64,000 nucleotides of DNA from Catenulispora sp. GP43 (GCF_041260665.1 NZ_JBGCCT010000005.1:1-64000), one strand, 5' to 3'; numbered from the stretch's first letter, positions 7,502 to 17,026 are shown. The notes: generated by a model not told the origin, from the letters alone. Numbers and translations: made by a program.

Positions 7502-8763
7502 GCGTCATGAACACCACGCAGCGCCTCACCGCGACCGGCGGCGACTACGCCGACCTGGCAGCGCATGTCCGTTGCCACGGCCCGCTGCCCGTCGCCGGTG
7601 CGGCCGACGCCGCGCACATCATCGACACCGTCGAGGCCGCGGGCCTGACCGGCCGCGGCGGTGCGGCGTTCCCGACCGGACGCAAGCTGCGCACGGTCGC
7701 GGGGAACGCGCGGCGATCCGGCGCGGTCGTGATCGCCAACGGATGCGAGGGCGAACCCGCCAGCGCCAAGGATCGCAGCCTGCTGCTGAAGGCGCCGCAC
7801 CTGATCCTCGACGGCATCACGCTCGCGGCACGAGCCGTCGGCGCCGAGCGGGCATACCTCTGTGTCCACGAGGGTCAGGACGATCTTCGCAATACTCTGA
7901 GACGTGCGCTGTCCGAGCGCGAGGCGGCGGCGTTGCCGGACGTGGACGTCGCCGTCGTCGAGGTGCCGAACCGTTACGTCGCCAGCGAGGAAAGCTCGTT
8001 GGTGCACCTGCTCAACGGCGGACCGGCGTTGCCGCTGTCCACGCCGCCGCGCCCTTTCGAACGCGGCGTCCGGAGCCGGCCCACGTTGGTCGACAACGTC
8101 GAGACGCTGGCGCAGCTCGCCTTGGCCGTCCGGCACGGCGCCGCCTGGTTCCGCGCCGCCGGGACCCCGGACGCGCCGGGAACGGCACTGGTCACCGTGG
8201 CCGGAGCCGTTGCGGCGCCAGGCGTGTACGAGATCGGGCTCGGCATCTCGGGTGCCGACCTCCTGGCGCTCGCCGGCGGCGCCACCGAGCCCTTGGGCGC
8301 GGTCCTGGCCGGCGGCTACTTCGGCGCGTGGATGCGGGCTGATCGCTTCGCCGCCGCACCGATCAGCCCGCACGGGCTGCACGCCGCCGGTGCCGCGATG
8401 GGGGCGGGTATCTTCCTCGCCCTGCCCGCCACGTCGTGCGGCCTGGCTGAAACCGCGCGGGTGGCGAGGTATCTGGCCGACCAGAGCGCCAAGCAGTGCG
8501 GGCCGTGCCTCAACGGCCTTCCCGCACTCGCCGACGCCCTGGCGGCGCTCGCCGTGCGCGGCGGTGGCCGGGGGCCTGGAACCATCGCAGCGCTGTCGCC
8601 GTACGTCGTCGGCCGTGGCGCCTGCCACCATCCGGACGGTGCCGTCCGGCTGATCAACAGTGCCCTGACGGAGTTCGCGGACGACGTCCGTACCCACAGC
8701 CAGAGCGGTCCTTGCCAAGGTCTCCGCCGCACCCCGATCCTCCCTATCCCGGCGAAGGTGTGA
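7498..8763 (+). CDS. NuoF-like NADH-binding flavoprotein
   Basis: This 421-residue protein resembles the 51-kDa NADH-oxidising subunit of complex I. GRGGAAFPTGRK and NGCEGEPASAKDRSLL match the FMN/NADH-binding loops, followed by a SLBB-like segment and the Fe-S region (QCGPC...ACHHP). Complex I uses four Cys (SCGxCxPC plus one distal). Here the first is Ala (SAKQCGPC), leaving three. I recall the same change in other actinobacterial standalone NuoF-like proteins, so it may be a family trait. It likely feeds NADH electrons to the ferredoxin and membrane haem protein in the same operon. ATG 7498 overlaps the upstream stop. Confidence 0.87.
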   Translation: MSVMNTTQRLTATGGDYADLAAHVRCHGPLPVAGAADAAHIIDTVEAAGLTGRGGAAFPTGRKLRTVAGNARRSGAVVIANGCEGEPASAKDRSLLLKAPHLILDGITLAARAVGAERAYLCVHEGQDDLRNTLRRALSEREAAALPDVDVAVVEVPNRYVASEESSLVHLLNGGPALPLSTPPRPFERGVRSRPTLVDNVETLAQLALAVRHGAAWFRAAGTPDAPGTALVTVAGAVAAPGVYEIGLGISGADLLALAGGATEPLGAVLAGGYFGAWMRADRFAAAPISPHGLHAAGAAMGAGIFLALPATSCGLAETARVARYLADQSAKQCGPCLNGLPALADALAALAVRGGGRGPGTIAALSPYVVGRGACHHPDGAVRLINSALTEFADDVRTHSQSGPCQGLRRTPILPIPAKV

Positions 8764-8764
8764 C

Positions 8765-8977
8765 ATGCCCGGACGACATCAGGAGCGCACCCTGCGTGTG
8801 GACCCGATCAAGTGCGAAGGCCACGCGCTGTGCATCGAGGCCTTCCCCGAGATGATCACTGCCGACCCCTGGAACTATCCGGTCCTCGCGCCCGGCCCGG
8901 TCCCGCCGCATCTGGTCCGTCACGCCGAGCATGCCGTGAAGGTGTGTCCGGTGCTGGCACTGCGACTGGTGGGTTAG
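8765..8977 (+). CDS. Small ferredoxin, 3Fe-4S type
   Basis: This 70-residue ferredoxin has CEGHALC near the N-terminus and a C-terminal VCPVLAL. The CxxxxxC...CP pattern supplies three Cys, as in actinobacterial 3Fe-4S ferredoxins that often serve P450s. Here it is the last gene of the ApbE/NuoF operon, one base after the NuoF stop, and probably carries electrons between NuoF and the membrane haem protein. The next gene converges on it 7 bases away. Confidence 0.88.
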   Translation: MPGRHQERTLRVDPIKCEGHALCIEAFPEMITADPWNYPVLAPGPVPPHLVRHAEHAVKVCPVLALRLVG

Positions 8978-8984
8978 GCGCGGG

Positions 8985-10784
8985 TCAGGCGGGCTTCCCC
9001 GCCTGGATCCATCGCTCGAAGACGTCCGTCTTCGCAGCCGGCCAGGCGCCGTCGCACGGCATCGACCCCTGCCGGAGCCGGGCCAGGATCGCCTCGGCGT
9101 GCCGGCTGACGTCGTCGTGCGACCACAGGTCGAAGACGAACTTCATCGATCGCCGGTCCATCTCCCGGAACAGGGTTCTGATGTGGGTCTCGAAGCTGAT
9201 CGGCTGGTCGTCGGCGGGCAGGGTCATGACTGGTCCTTCCGGGTCGGTTTGCACGGCGAGCGCGGAGACCCGCGCGTCCGGAGTGGCGCCGCAGACCCAC
9301 CACCAGCGCGGGACCGGCATGTGCGGCGGCGGATGGGCGCCGGGCTGGGAGTTCTCGACGGCGATGCGCGAGCCCCACTCGATGTAGGAGACGAACGCCG
9401 CGCGGAACTCCGGATCGCTGGGCAGTCCGGCATCGTCGGCGGAGCGGATGATGAGCTGGGCCCAGCGGGCGCGCTGCTCCTCGGTGAGCCCCCGGTTCGC
9501 GTGCTGACCGACCATGCGGTCGTAGCCGCCGTAGGTGTCGGTGTACCGGGCGGGGCCGCCGAAGGTCTCGCCGAGCCAGGCCGCCACCCGCTCGGGGTGG
9601 TCCGGCGACATGGTCGCGAAGATCGGTGCCAGCAACGGGTCCTCGGGCACGTACTTCGTGTAGAAGATCCGCGTCATCCTGGTCAGCGCCGGCAGGCCGC
9701 CGGCCCACTGGAACAGCGTCGGCTCGGCGGGCGGCGGCGGGTCCCGGAAGTCGGTGTTCCAGTGCATGCCGCTGCAGAACGGCTTGTTCTGCGACTCGCC
9801 GCACCGGCACAGGCTGTAGTGCTCGGCCGAGGCGCCCTCGGCGCGCGGCTCCGGCTCGCCGTCGGGGCCGGTCAGCGGGATCGAGCCGGTGACCCGGTAG
9901 GGGCCGTCCTTGGAGACTTCGATGGCCGGCGGCCGGGATTCCCGGTCCACCTGGTCGCGCGCCTCGCGGCCGTCGATCGCGAAACTCAACGCCCCGGACG
10001 GGCAGGCGCGGACCGCTCGGACGATCTCGTCCATGCGCCCCCCGCTCGGTGTCACGAACGGTTCGCGGCCCTGGTGGAAAACGGTCGGGAGGCGGTCGGT
10101 GCACAGGCCTGAGTGGGCGCAGATCCCGCGGTTGTCCAGGATGGTGATCTGTTGGCCCGGATACGAGTCCTGATGGTCGGCCGTGCGAGTCGGGCTCTTG
10201 GCACCGGTGAAGTCGTTCGTCGCGTGGGCGCCGTCGCAGAACGGTTTGGTCGCCGAGCCTCCGCAGCGGCACAGCGCCATCTGGGGGCGGACCGGTAACT
10301 CCTCGCCGAGCCAGGTGGTCAGCTCGGGCGCGTTCGTGACGAGGTAGGGGCCGTCGGGTGCGGCTTGGATGCTGGTCGGCAGGCGGGACTGCATCTCGAT
10401 GAGCCGCGAGATCCGCGCTGTCACCTCCACCGGGTCCGAAGTCAGCCGGCAGGTGATGCCCTGGAGCGCGGCGGTGGCCTCGATGAGCAGCGGGGAGGCG
10501 TCGGGGGTGGCGCGCAGGCGGGTGGCTTCTTGGGCTAGGAGCCAGAGTTCCGCGTCGACGGACAGCTCCTCGCCGGCTGTCTGTTCGGTGGCGGTGGCGG
10601 TGGCTGAGGTGGTGTCGCTGGCGGTCCCGGTGCTGGCGGCGGCCCCGACGAGCTGAGCCAGGGGCCTGATGACCGACTCGGCGAGGAGGGACGACATGTC
10701 TTCGGGTATGCGGTGCTCGACACGGCGTACGCCTGCGAGCAACGCCGTCAGAGGCGCGGTGTCAGCGTCAGGTCCAGTGCTCAT
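8985..10784 (-). CDS. CDGSH-ferredoxin-CDGSH-truncated globin fusion
   Basis: This 599-residue protein joins several redox domains. After a helical N-terminus of unknown type (about 1-150) come a CDGSH iron-sulfur motif (CRCGGSATKPFCDGAH), a divergent single-cluster ferredoxin segment (GICAHSGLC...ACPSGAL), a second CDGSH motif (CRCGESQNKPFCSGMH, with Ser for the usual Asp) and a group II truncated haemoglobin (GGYDRMVGQHANRGL; the His is the likely proximal ligand). A C-terminal block of about 80 residues (ISFETHIRTLF...WIQAGKPA) follows. A role in NO, oxygen or redox-stress handling is inferred. ATG 10784 borders the divergent TetR gene with a candidate operator between. Confidence 0.85.
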   Translation of the reverse strand: MSTGPDADTAPLTALLAGVRRVEHRIPEDMSSLLAESVIRPLAQLVGAAASTGTASDTTSATATATEQTAGEELSVDAELWLLAQEATRLRATPDASPLLIEATAALQGITCRLTSDPVEVTARISRLIEMQSRLPTSIQAAPDGPYLVTNAPELTTWLGEELPVRPQMALCRCGGSATKPFCDGAHATNDFTGAKSPTRTADHQDSYPGQQITILDNRGICAHSGLCTDRLPTVFHQGREPFVTPSGGRMDEIVRAVRACPSGALSFAIDGREARDQVDRESRPPAIEVSKDGPYRVTGSIPLTGPDGEPEPRAEGASAEHYSLCRCGESQNKPFCSGMHWNTDFRDPPPPAEPTLFQWAGGLPALTRMTRIFYTKYVPEDPLLAPIFATMSPDHPERVAAWLGETFGGPARYTDTYGGYDRMVGQHANRGLTEEQRARWAQLIIRSADDAGLPSDPEFRAAFVSYIEWGSRIAVENSQPGAHPPPHMPVPRWWWVCGATPDARVSALAVQTDPEGPVMTLPADDQPISFETHIRTLFREMDRRSMKFVFDLWSHDDVSRHAEAILARLRQGSMPCDGAWPAAKTDVFERWIQAGKPA

Positions 10785-10802
10785 ATCAATACGGTACAGG
10801 TG

Positions 10803-10819
10803 TGTATTGGATAGATACA
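10803..10819. promoter_or_regulatory. Candidate TetR operator in the divergent spacer
   Basis: TGTATtggatagATACA is a palindrome with perfect 5-bp arms. It lies within the 43-bp spacer between the fusion gene and the TetR gene. A second related pair, TATCAATAC (10784-10792) and GTATTGGATA (10804-10813), overlaps it. TetR regulators commonly bind such sites to control themselves and the divergent gene. Confidence 0.5.
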
Positions 10820-10827
10820 ATCCAGGA

Positions 10828-11505
10828 GTGCATCGGAAGACAACGCCACAGGTCGCAGCCCGGCCGGCGGGCCAGGGCAGGGCGCGCGACAGCGACATCG
10901 ACGCCCGGATCCTCGCCGCGGCCAAGCGCCAACTCGCGGTGCTGGGCTACGAGGGCATGTCGATCGCGGCCGTCGCCGCCGAGGCCGGCACCACCCGCCA
11001 GGCCCTCTACCGCCGCTGGCCCGGCAAGGCCGAACTGGCCGACGCCGCCGTCGCGAGCGTCGAGGAAGCACAGGCGGAAGCGCCGCCCGGAGCCCCGGCC
11101 ATCGCGGACCCCTTCGCCGCACTGGTCGCCGAACTGACCGACTTCCAGCAGAAGGTGTCACGCCCCGGCCGCCTGTCCCTGGTCGGCACGATGCTCCAGG
11201 AGAGCACCGACTTGCAGGTCCGCGAACGCTACCGGGCCAGGGTGATCCACCCTCGTCGGCAGCGCCTCACCGCCATCTTCGAAGCCGCTCAGCGGCTGGG
11301 CCTCATCGACCAGGACGCGGACCTGGCGGTCGCCGTGACGATGTGTACCGGTGGCTGGTACGGGCGCGCCTTGGCCGGGGAGGCTGTTCCCGCGGACTGG
11401 CCGGTGCGTGCGGCTGTTTTGGTGTGGCGGGCTGTTGGTGGGGATGTCGACGAAGGTGGGCCAGGTCGACCCGGTACCGCCGTCCCGCGAATCACGGAGT
11501 CCTGA
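10828..11505 (+). CDS. TetR-family transcriptional regulator
   Basis: This 225-residue protein has an N-terminal TetR helix-turn-helix (about residues 22-70: ILAAAKRQL...MSIAAVAAEAGTTRQALYRRWPGKAELADAA, interrupted here) and an all-helical ligand domain. The start is chosen at GTG 10828; GGAG runs into the start codon, so translation may be leaderless or begin at TTG 10807. It is divergent from the CDGSH-globin gene and probably represses it. Its 3' end overlaps the convergent helicase gene by 14 bases. Confidence 0.88.
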   Translation: MHRKTTPQVAARPAGQGRARDSDIDARILAAAKRQLAVLGYEGMSIAAVAAEAGTTRQALYRRWPGKAELADAAVASVEEAQAEAPPGAPAIADPFAALVAELTDFQQKVSRPGRLSLVGTMLQESTDLQVRERYRARVIHPRRQRLTAIFEAAQRLGLIDQDADLAVAVTMCTGGWYGRALAGEAVPADWPVRAAVLVWRAVGGDVDEGGPGRPGTAVPRITES

Positions 11506-14500
11506 GACCTCCGTCGTCGATGAGCATGCCGTTGCTGATCAGCGAAACGAGGTCGCTTTCGAGCGCCGATCTGATATCAGAGCCCACGCGTCGCCAACCG
11601 AACAGCCGCGCTGTGCGCTCGACGATCTCGTTGCGTGTCATACCCGGTGACTCTTCCGCGAGCCTGCGGATGGCTAGTTGGCGCTCCGCAGGTGAAACGT
11701 GATCGATGTCTCGCGGACTGGTGTGGGTGTGCACTCGCACCGGGCTGGTCACTCGGCTGGGGCGGTCGACGAAGTCGCCTTCGAGGGTCACCTTGTTCTG
11801 CGACTGAAGGCTTCGCAGCGCCGTGTCGAAGTTGTCCTTTATCCGCTGCCCGGCTCGTCCCGTGCCCCACGCCTGACGGACGCGATCACGGAGAAGATTC
11901 CTGTGAATCGGCGCTTCAACATTCAGGACTTCCAGAACGATCCCCTGGATTCCCAATCTCGCCTCGGGCAGGTCCATGGTGTACGGGCTGTTCACCAACC
12001 GTACCGACCACGGTTCGTACTCGACGACCCAAGTACGGTTCTCCTCCGGGTTGGCCGCGGCCACGAGATCCAGCGGGACCGATTCCGGCGGCTCCTCTGC
12101 AGGTGCAGCGGCCCACGGCTGCGATGTCGGCACCTCAGCCACTGCGTCATAGGCCGCGATAGCCTGCTCGATGGCGATCCGAAGCTGCTGCTCGGCGGCC
12201 TTCCGGTCTCGATACCAGGCGGTTCCCCAGATCCGGTGCAGCTTCCAGCCAAGGCCGTTCAGCACCTGCTCCCGAAGGCGGTCGCGGTCCCGGGCTGTCT
12301 TCCCCGAGTGGTACATCGCCCCATCGCATTCGACGCCGAGCACGAGAGCACCTGGCTTGTCGGGATGCGGGATGCCGATGTCGATGCGGTATCCGGCGAC
12401 TCCGACTTGTGGGACCGCGTCGATGCCCCACGACCTCAGGACCCTGATGACCGACTCTTCGAACGGGCTGTCGGGATCGCCAACCGAGGACTCTGAGCCG
12501 CGGGTGAAGATTGACGGGCCGTGCTCGGCGTACTCCAAGTAACGCTTGAAGTGCCTGCGGCTGACGCTGTTACCGTCCTCGATCTGGGCGCCGTGAATGG
12601 ACGACACGACCTCGACCAACTGCCGCGCCCGGGTGACGGCGACGTTGAGCCGCCGCTCTCCGCCTTGCAGGTTCATGGGACCGAACGCCATCGTGAGCTT
12701 GCCGTTCTCATCAGGGCCGTAGCCCACAGACAGCACGATGACGTCTCGCTCGTCGCCCTGCACGGACTCGATGCTCTTTACGAACAGGCCGTTGTTGCGG
12801 TCCTGGACGAAGTGCTGCTTCAAATCCGGGTGCTGATCGAGGAGCCGTTCAAGCTCGTCGTCGATTCGAGCCGCTTGAGCGACCGACAAGGTGACTACAC
12901 CGATGCTCTTGCCGGGTCGGGTGCGGAAATGCTCCAACACGCGCTGGGCTACCGCGGAGGCCTCCTTCGGATTGTTCCGGGTGCTGCCTCGACGGTAGAC
13001 GCCGTCGATCTTGAAGAACTTCACGCCGTAGTCGGGCAGGTCCTCGTACGGAGTCGGAAAGGTGACCAGAGAGTCGTCGTAGAAGGAGTGATTGCTGAAC
13101 GCGATGAGGGACTCGTGGCGCGACCGGTAGTGCCAGCGCAAAGGCAGCTGACGGAACCGGGTCGCCACACAGCGGTCGAGAAGGCTCGCGAAATCCTTCG
13201 CGGTCGAGGCGTTCTCGTCGTCCTCATCGGCCGTCTCGTCGTCGGCGTCGACTGCCGAGAAGAACGCGGTAGGCGGCAACTGCTTCTGGTCGCCGGCCAC
13301 GATCAGCTGTCGACCGCGATAGATGCTGTTGACGGCGTCGGCCGGCAGCACCTGCGACGCTTCGTCGAAGATCACGGCGTCGAAGACGACTTTGGGGTCG
13401 ACGAACTGACTCACGGTGATCGGGCTCATCATGAAGCAGGGCTTGATGCGCAGAACGTCGTTCGCGTTCTCAGCGATCAGCTCACGGACCGGTTTGTGCC
13501 GGGACTTCTTCTCCGCTTCATATTTGATGCGACCGGCCGCTCCGGCACTGCCCTGCGGCTTGCGCTGCTCGACGGCGCGGACGATGGTGCCACGCCCGCC
13601 AGTGACGGCTCTGCGGTCCAGGGCTGCGAACTCCGCGACTCGGCTGTCACGGTCATCGGCCGAGCTCCGCCGTAAGCGGGGGTCGCTGCCCACGATGTCC
13701 TCGGTCCAGGCTTGGAGGACGACGCGTTCACAATGAGCCACGAACTGCTCGGCCGGTGAGCGATGGGCGACAAAGCTCTCCACGGCGGAGCCGAGGCCCA
13801 ATTGCTTCAGTTCATTGATGGCCTCGGTGTGGTCGAGCCATTGGTCGATACCGCTGGGGTCGGCTTGCAGAGTGTCAAGCAGTTCGGTCACCACAGTGGG
13901 TTGGTCACCGAGCCTCGCGGTGATTTGTTGACCAGAACCGGGGTCGAAGAGTGCCACCACGGCCGCTGCGGTGGCTTTCCAGACCGACAGAGCGGTCGCC
14001 AGCTCCGATGCGGAGACACCGGAGAGCAGGTGTACAGCTGCCGGTTCCGGCACAGGGCGACGCTCGCCACCGCAGGCCGCGTGCCGCACCGCGCGAGCCC
14101 ATGCCAACGCCTGGTTGATCGCCGTCTCCGTGGTCTGTGCGCCGTCGTAAAGGGCGCCGACGCATTCCCGATCGGCGGCCTCGTTCGCCGCCAGGTCCGC
14201 AGCGCCAGCGGTGGCGGCTGCGACGGCATCCAGAGCGAGCAGGGAATCGGCGTAGGCCAAGGTTTCCCGGCTTGTGGTTTGAGAGATCGCCTGGGTGACC
14301 GTGTGTGCGTAGGTGAGGGCCGGTAGCTGCTCACGACACCATGCGGAGGCTTCTTCCATGGGGAGGAGGCCGACAGCTGCCCATTCCAATGCCTTTGCGA
14401 ATTCGGTGGGTACCGATCGCCACCCCTCAAGATCGTTCCGGAGGCTGGCCTCGGCTGCGACGACGGCTGGATCGAGGCGGCCGTCGGCCGAAATCAAGGT

Positions 14501-17026
14501 ACGGATCCTGGCCTGGTCGCCGTGCTGTCCCAGGATCCTGCCGTCCTCGGCGGCCCTAAGTGTGTCGTTGAGCTGGTCGAAGTCGGTGGCCTCGGCTGCG
14601 AAATAGCGACCGAGCGCCGTGCTGTTCTCGGCCGCGGTCTGGTCGAAGTGGCGCTTGGCTTCCTGGTAGGCCAAGGCTCGCGGAACCGCGTCGAGCACGC
14701 CGCGGTCGAAGACTCCCTTGTGCGCCAGCGCCGCGATGTAAGTCTTGTCGCGTCGATGCTGACCCGAGAGGCCGACCTTGGCGATGGTGCCGGCCTGACT
14801 GATCCGTTCTGCTGTCGCGGCAAGCTCCGAGGCCGTCAGTACCTCGGGCCGAAAGATTTCATCCGAGACGGTGCGCGCCTGAACCAGCCTTGATACGGCG
14901 CCGTTCAGTTCTTGAGTGGCCTGTCGGGCACGTGCGAGTCCAGACGGCTCCAGCCAAGCTGCTTCCGGCTTGTGCTGACGGGAGGCCATAGCCGCCAGAT
15001 CGCACAGATTCTGGACGTCGTTGGCTGTAGCCGGTGCGGGCATCCCGAACTGGGATGCCAAACGAGCTGAAGCAGCTCGCAGGGAATCCGCCTCCTGGGC
15101 CTTTGCTGACAACCAGTCAGAAAGCGCTTGGATTGCGTTGGCCGGCATCGAGGAGACGTCGGCCGACCGGATGGATAGCGAAGGAACGACGGGTGGTGCG
15201 CTCTGGGCGAGCTTTTGGTGCATGCCCCAGTCGGAGCCGGCGAGCTCAACGGCAGTCGATCCAGCAGTCCTGACCCGCCGTGCTGTGTCTGCGAGGCCGA
15301 GAGCACGTGCCTCTATGGCGCCCCAGTCGTTGGAGGCCAGCCAAGCTTTCGGAACCGGCGGTGGCGAGGCAGCCGCGCCCAGTACATCCACCACGTGGTC
15401 GATATCGGCCAGGCGGAGCAAGCCGAGTTGCTCGACAACAATGCCGTGCACGTTGAGGGTGCTGAGTAGCGATGCCAAAGCACTCCGGGCGTCGCCGACG
15501 CTGAGTAGAGCGTTTTGCCTGGCGATGACCCCGCGCCAGGCAAAGGACTCGCCCTGCAGGACTGGGCGCCACGATCGCGCCGCGCGAGTGGCCGCGTCGG
15601 CGATTCGAGACAAGTCATGGTTGCTGAGAGCCCGGATATCGATGCCTTCGTAACGAGCATGCAGCGTCTCGGGCAGGGCAGCCAGGCGACCAATGACGTC
15701 ATGAAGCGATTGACCCAATGGCATGCGAAGCTCGTTCATCGCGGCCGTGTAGGCCGACAACTCATTCCGCAGCTCTCGGAGCCTGTCACGTTCGATGGAG
15801 CTCAGGCCCGGTGGCGGATTCTGGTGAAACGCCAGCGCTTTGCCGAGCTCCTGCGCGACCGCTTTCCGCGTAGTTTGGTGGCTGTGAAGCTTGAGCACGT
15901 AATGGCCGAGCCCGACACTGTTGAGGCGTGAGTAGGCGACGTCAAGGGCTGCGGCCTTCTCACTGACGAACAGCACGCTCCTACCGGCATTCAGAAGGAC
16001 CGCAATGATGTTTGCGATGGTCTGCGTCTTTCCGGTTCCCGGTGGACCTTTCATGACGAAGGACTTGCCGGCCAAGGCCGCCTGCACGCACTGACGCTGC
16101 GAGGAGTCCGCGTCGATGACCAGGGGCGTGGTCTCCGGCGGTGCCTCGTCGTCCAGCCGTTCCTCAGGAATCGGATCGAAATCGAGGTCGACGCCGGACT
16201 CGACATGCGCGCTGAGGCCGAGCGTCCGAACCAACGGGTTCTGTAGCAGAAGCTCGGCGTTCTTCTGCAGGTCGGCGTACATGACCTCTTTGGCGAAGGA
16301 GAACGGCGCGAGTACGGCCCGGCTCTTGACATGCCAGCCCTCGCGCGCTGACACGGAGTCCGTGATCTGGCGGAGGTACGCATCGAGGTCGAGGTCGTCG
16401 AGGCTGGGTACCGGGAACCGTTCGAAGCCCAGGCTTCCCAGCTTCAGGTGCAGAGACTGGTTGAAAGCTGGTTCCTCGCCGCCGTGCTGGACGAGGCGGT
16501 AATCGTGGCCGTGGCCTGAGCGGTCCAGTCGGACGGGATGGAGGATTAGCGGGCTGTCGTATTCCTTGCCGTCCTCGTCGATCCAGTGCAGCATGCCGAG
16601 GCCCAGGTACAGCACCCAGAGCCCGCGGTCGAGTTCAAAACTGGCCGAGGTGCGTTCGAGGCTGCGCAGCGATCTGCGGAGATCGGCTTCTGATGACTTC
16701 GTCGTCTGCGCGAGCGTTGCACCGAGCAGCAAGGCGTCTTCATGGGCGGCGGTACCGGCCTCGCCGTCCGGCGCGGGCGTGTGGATGAGGTGCCAGCCAT
16801 CCGCGAGCCGGGCGAGCAGTTGCGCCGGCGGGGGCGAGACCAGCTCCAGCGTCGAGGTCTTACTGTGTTTGAAGTTGAGCAGCTTGTTGCGTCCGCTCTG
16901 ATCGATCAGTGATTCCCGCCATTCGCGCAGGGTGTTGCGCAACTGCGCGTCTCCGCTGTCCTTGTCGCGCCCGGGACCGCGATCGGAACTCGCATCGCTC
17001 AATGTCGTCGTCTTCTTCTCGCTCAA
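11492..17026 (-). CDS. DUF4011-helicase-Vsr-DUF3320 protein, probable anti-phage (Hhe-type)
   Basis: This 1844-residue protein has an N-terminal DUF4011-like region (about 25-290), a superfamily 1 helicase split by a long helical insertion, a Vsr/PD-(D/E)xK-type nuclease and a C-terminal DUF3320-like domain. Walker A GPPGTGKT is near residue 326; IFDEASQ and GDQKQLPP are near 1217-1245; ESVQGDERD and NVAVTRAR mark the last helicase motifs. The nuclease segment (about 1510-1620) has RIDIGI then GVECDGAMYHS. Proteins with this order were reported as the single-gene Hhe defence system in surveys of defence islands; the name is from memory. The start is TTG 17026 without a clear Shine-Dalgarno site. 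Confidence 0.82.
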   Translation of the reverse strand: MSEKKTTTLSDASSDRGPGRDKDSGDAQLRNTLREWRESLIDQSGRNKLLNFKHSKTSTLELVSPPPAQLLARLADGWHLIHTPAPDGEAGTAAHEDALLLGATLAQTTKSSEADLRRSLRSLERTSASFELDRGLWVLYLGLGMLHWIDEDGKEYDSPLILHPVRLDRSGHGHDYRLVQHGGEEPAFNQSLHLKLGSLGFERFPVPSLDDLDLDAYLRQITDSVSAREGWHVKSRAVLAPFSFAKEVMYADLQKNAELLLQNPLVRTLGLSAHVESGVDLDFDPIPEERLDDEAPPETTPLVIDADSSQRQCVQAALAGKSFVMKGPPGTGKTQTIANIIAVLLNAGRSVLFVSEKAAALDVAYSRLNSVGLGHYVLKLHSHQTTRKAVAQELGKALAFHQNPPPGLSSIERDRLRELRNELSAYTAAMNELRMPLGQSLHDVIGRLAALPETLHARYEGIDIRALSNHDLSRIADAATRAARSWRPVLQGESFAWRGVIARQNALLSVGDARSALASLLSTLNVHGIVVEQLGLLRLADIDHVVDVLGAAASPPPVPKAWLASNDWGAIEARALGLADTARRVRTAGSTAVELAGSDWGMHQKLAQSAPPVVPSLSIRSADVSSMPANAIQALSDWLSAKAQEADSLRAASARLASQFGMPAPATANDVQNLCDLAAMASRQHKPEAAWLEPSGLARARQATQELNGAVSRLVQARTVSDEIFRPEVLTASELAATAERISQAGTIAKVGLSGQHRRDKTYIAALAHKGVFDRGVLDAVPRALAYQEAKRHFDQTAAENSTALGRYFAAEATDFDQLNDTLRAAEDGRILGQHGDQARIRTLISADGRLDPAVVAAEASLRNDLEGWRSVPTEFAKALEWAAVGLLPMEEASAWCREQLPALTYAHTVTQAISQTTSRETLAYADSLLALDAVAAATAGAADLAANEAADRECVGALYDGAQTTETAINQALAWARAVRHAACGGERRPVPEPAAVHLLSGVSASELATALSVWKATAAAVVALFDPGSGQQITARLGDQPTVVTELLDTLQADPSGIDQWLDHTEAINELKQLGLGSAVESFVAHRSPAEQFVAHCERVVLQAWTEDIVGSDPRLRRSSADDRDSRVAEFAALDRRAVTGGRGTIVRAVEQRKPQGSAGAAGRIKYEAEKKSRHKPVRELIAENANDVLRIKPCFMMSPITVSQFVDPKVVFDAVIFDEASQVLPADAVNSIYRGRQLIVAGDQKQLPPTAFFSAVDADDETADEDDENASTAKDFASLLDRCVATRFRQLPLRWHYRSRHESLIAFSNHSFYDDSLVTFPTPYEDLPDYGVKFFKIDGVYRRGSTRNNPKEASAVAQRVLEHFRTRPGKSIGVVTLSVAQAARIDDELERLLDQHPDLKQHFVQDRNNGLFVKSIESVQGDERDVIVLSVGYGPDENGKLTMAFGPMNLQGGERRLNVAVTRARQLVEVVSSIHGAQIEDGNSVSRRHFKRYLEYAEHGPSIFTRGSESSVGDPDSPFEESVIRVLRSWGIDAVPQVGVAGYRIDIGIPHPDKPGALVLGVECDGAMYHSGKTARDRDRLREQVLNGLGWKLHRIWGTAWYRDRKAAEQQLRIAIEQAIAAYDAVAEVPTSQPWAAAPAEEPPESVPLDLVAAANPEENRTWVVEYEPWSVRLVNSPYTMDLPEARLGIQGIVLEVLNVEAPIHRNLLRDRVRQAWGTGRAGQRIKDNFDTALRSLQSQNKVTLEGDFVDRPSRVTSPVRVHTHTSPRDIDHVSPAERQLAIRRLAEESPGMTRNEIVERTARLFGWRRVGSDIRSALESDLVSLISNGMLIDDGGLRTP

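Noticed and set aside
6814-8766. 650-residue open frame on the minus strand
   Set aside because: Opposite the haem-protein and NuoF genes, both strongly supported. No motif of its own.
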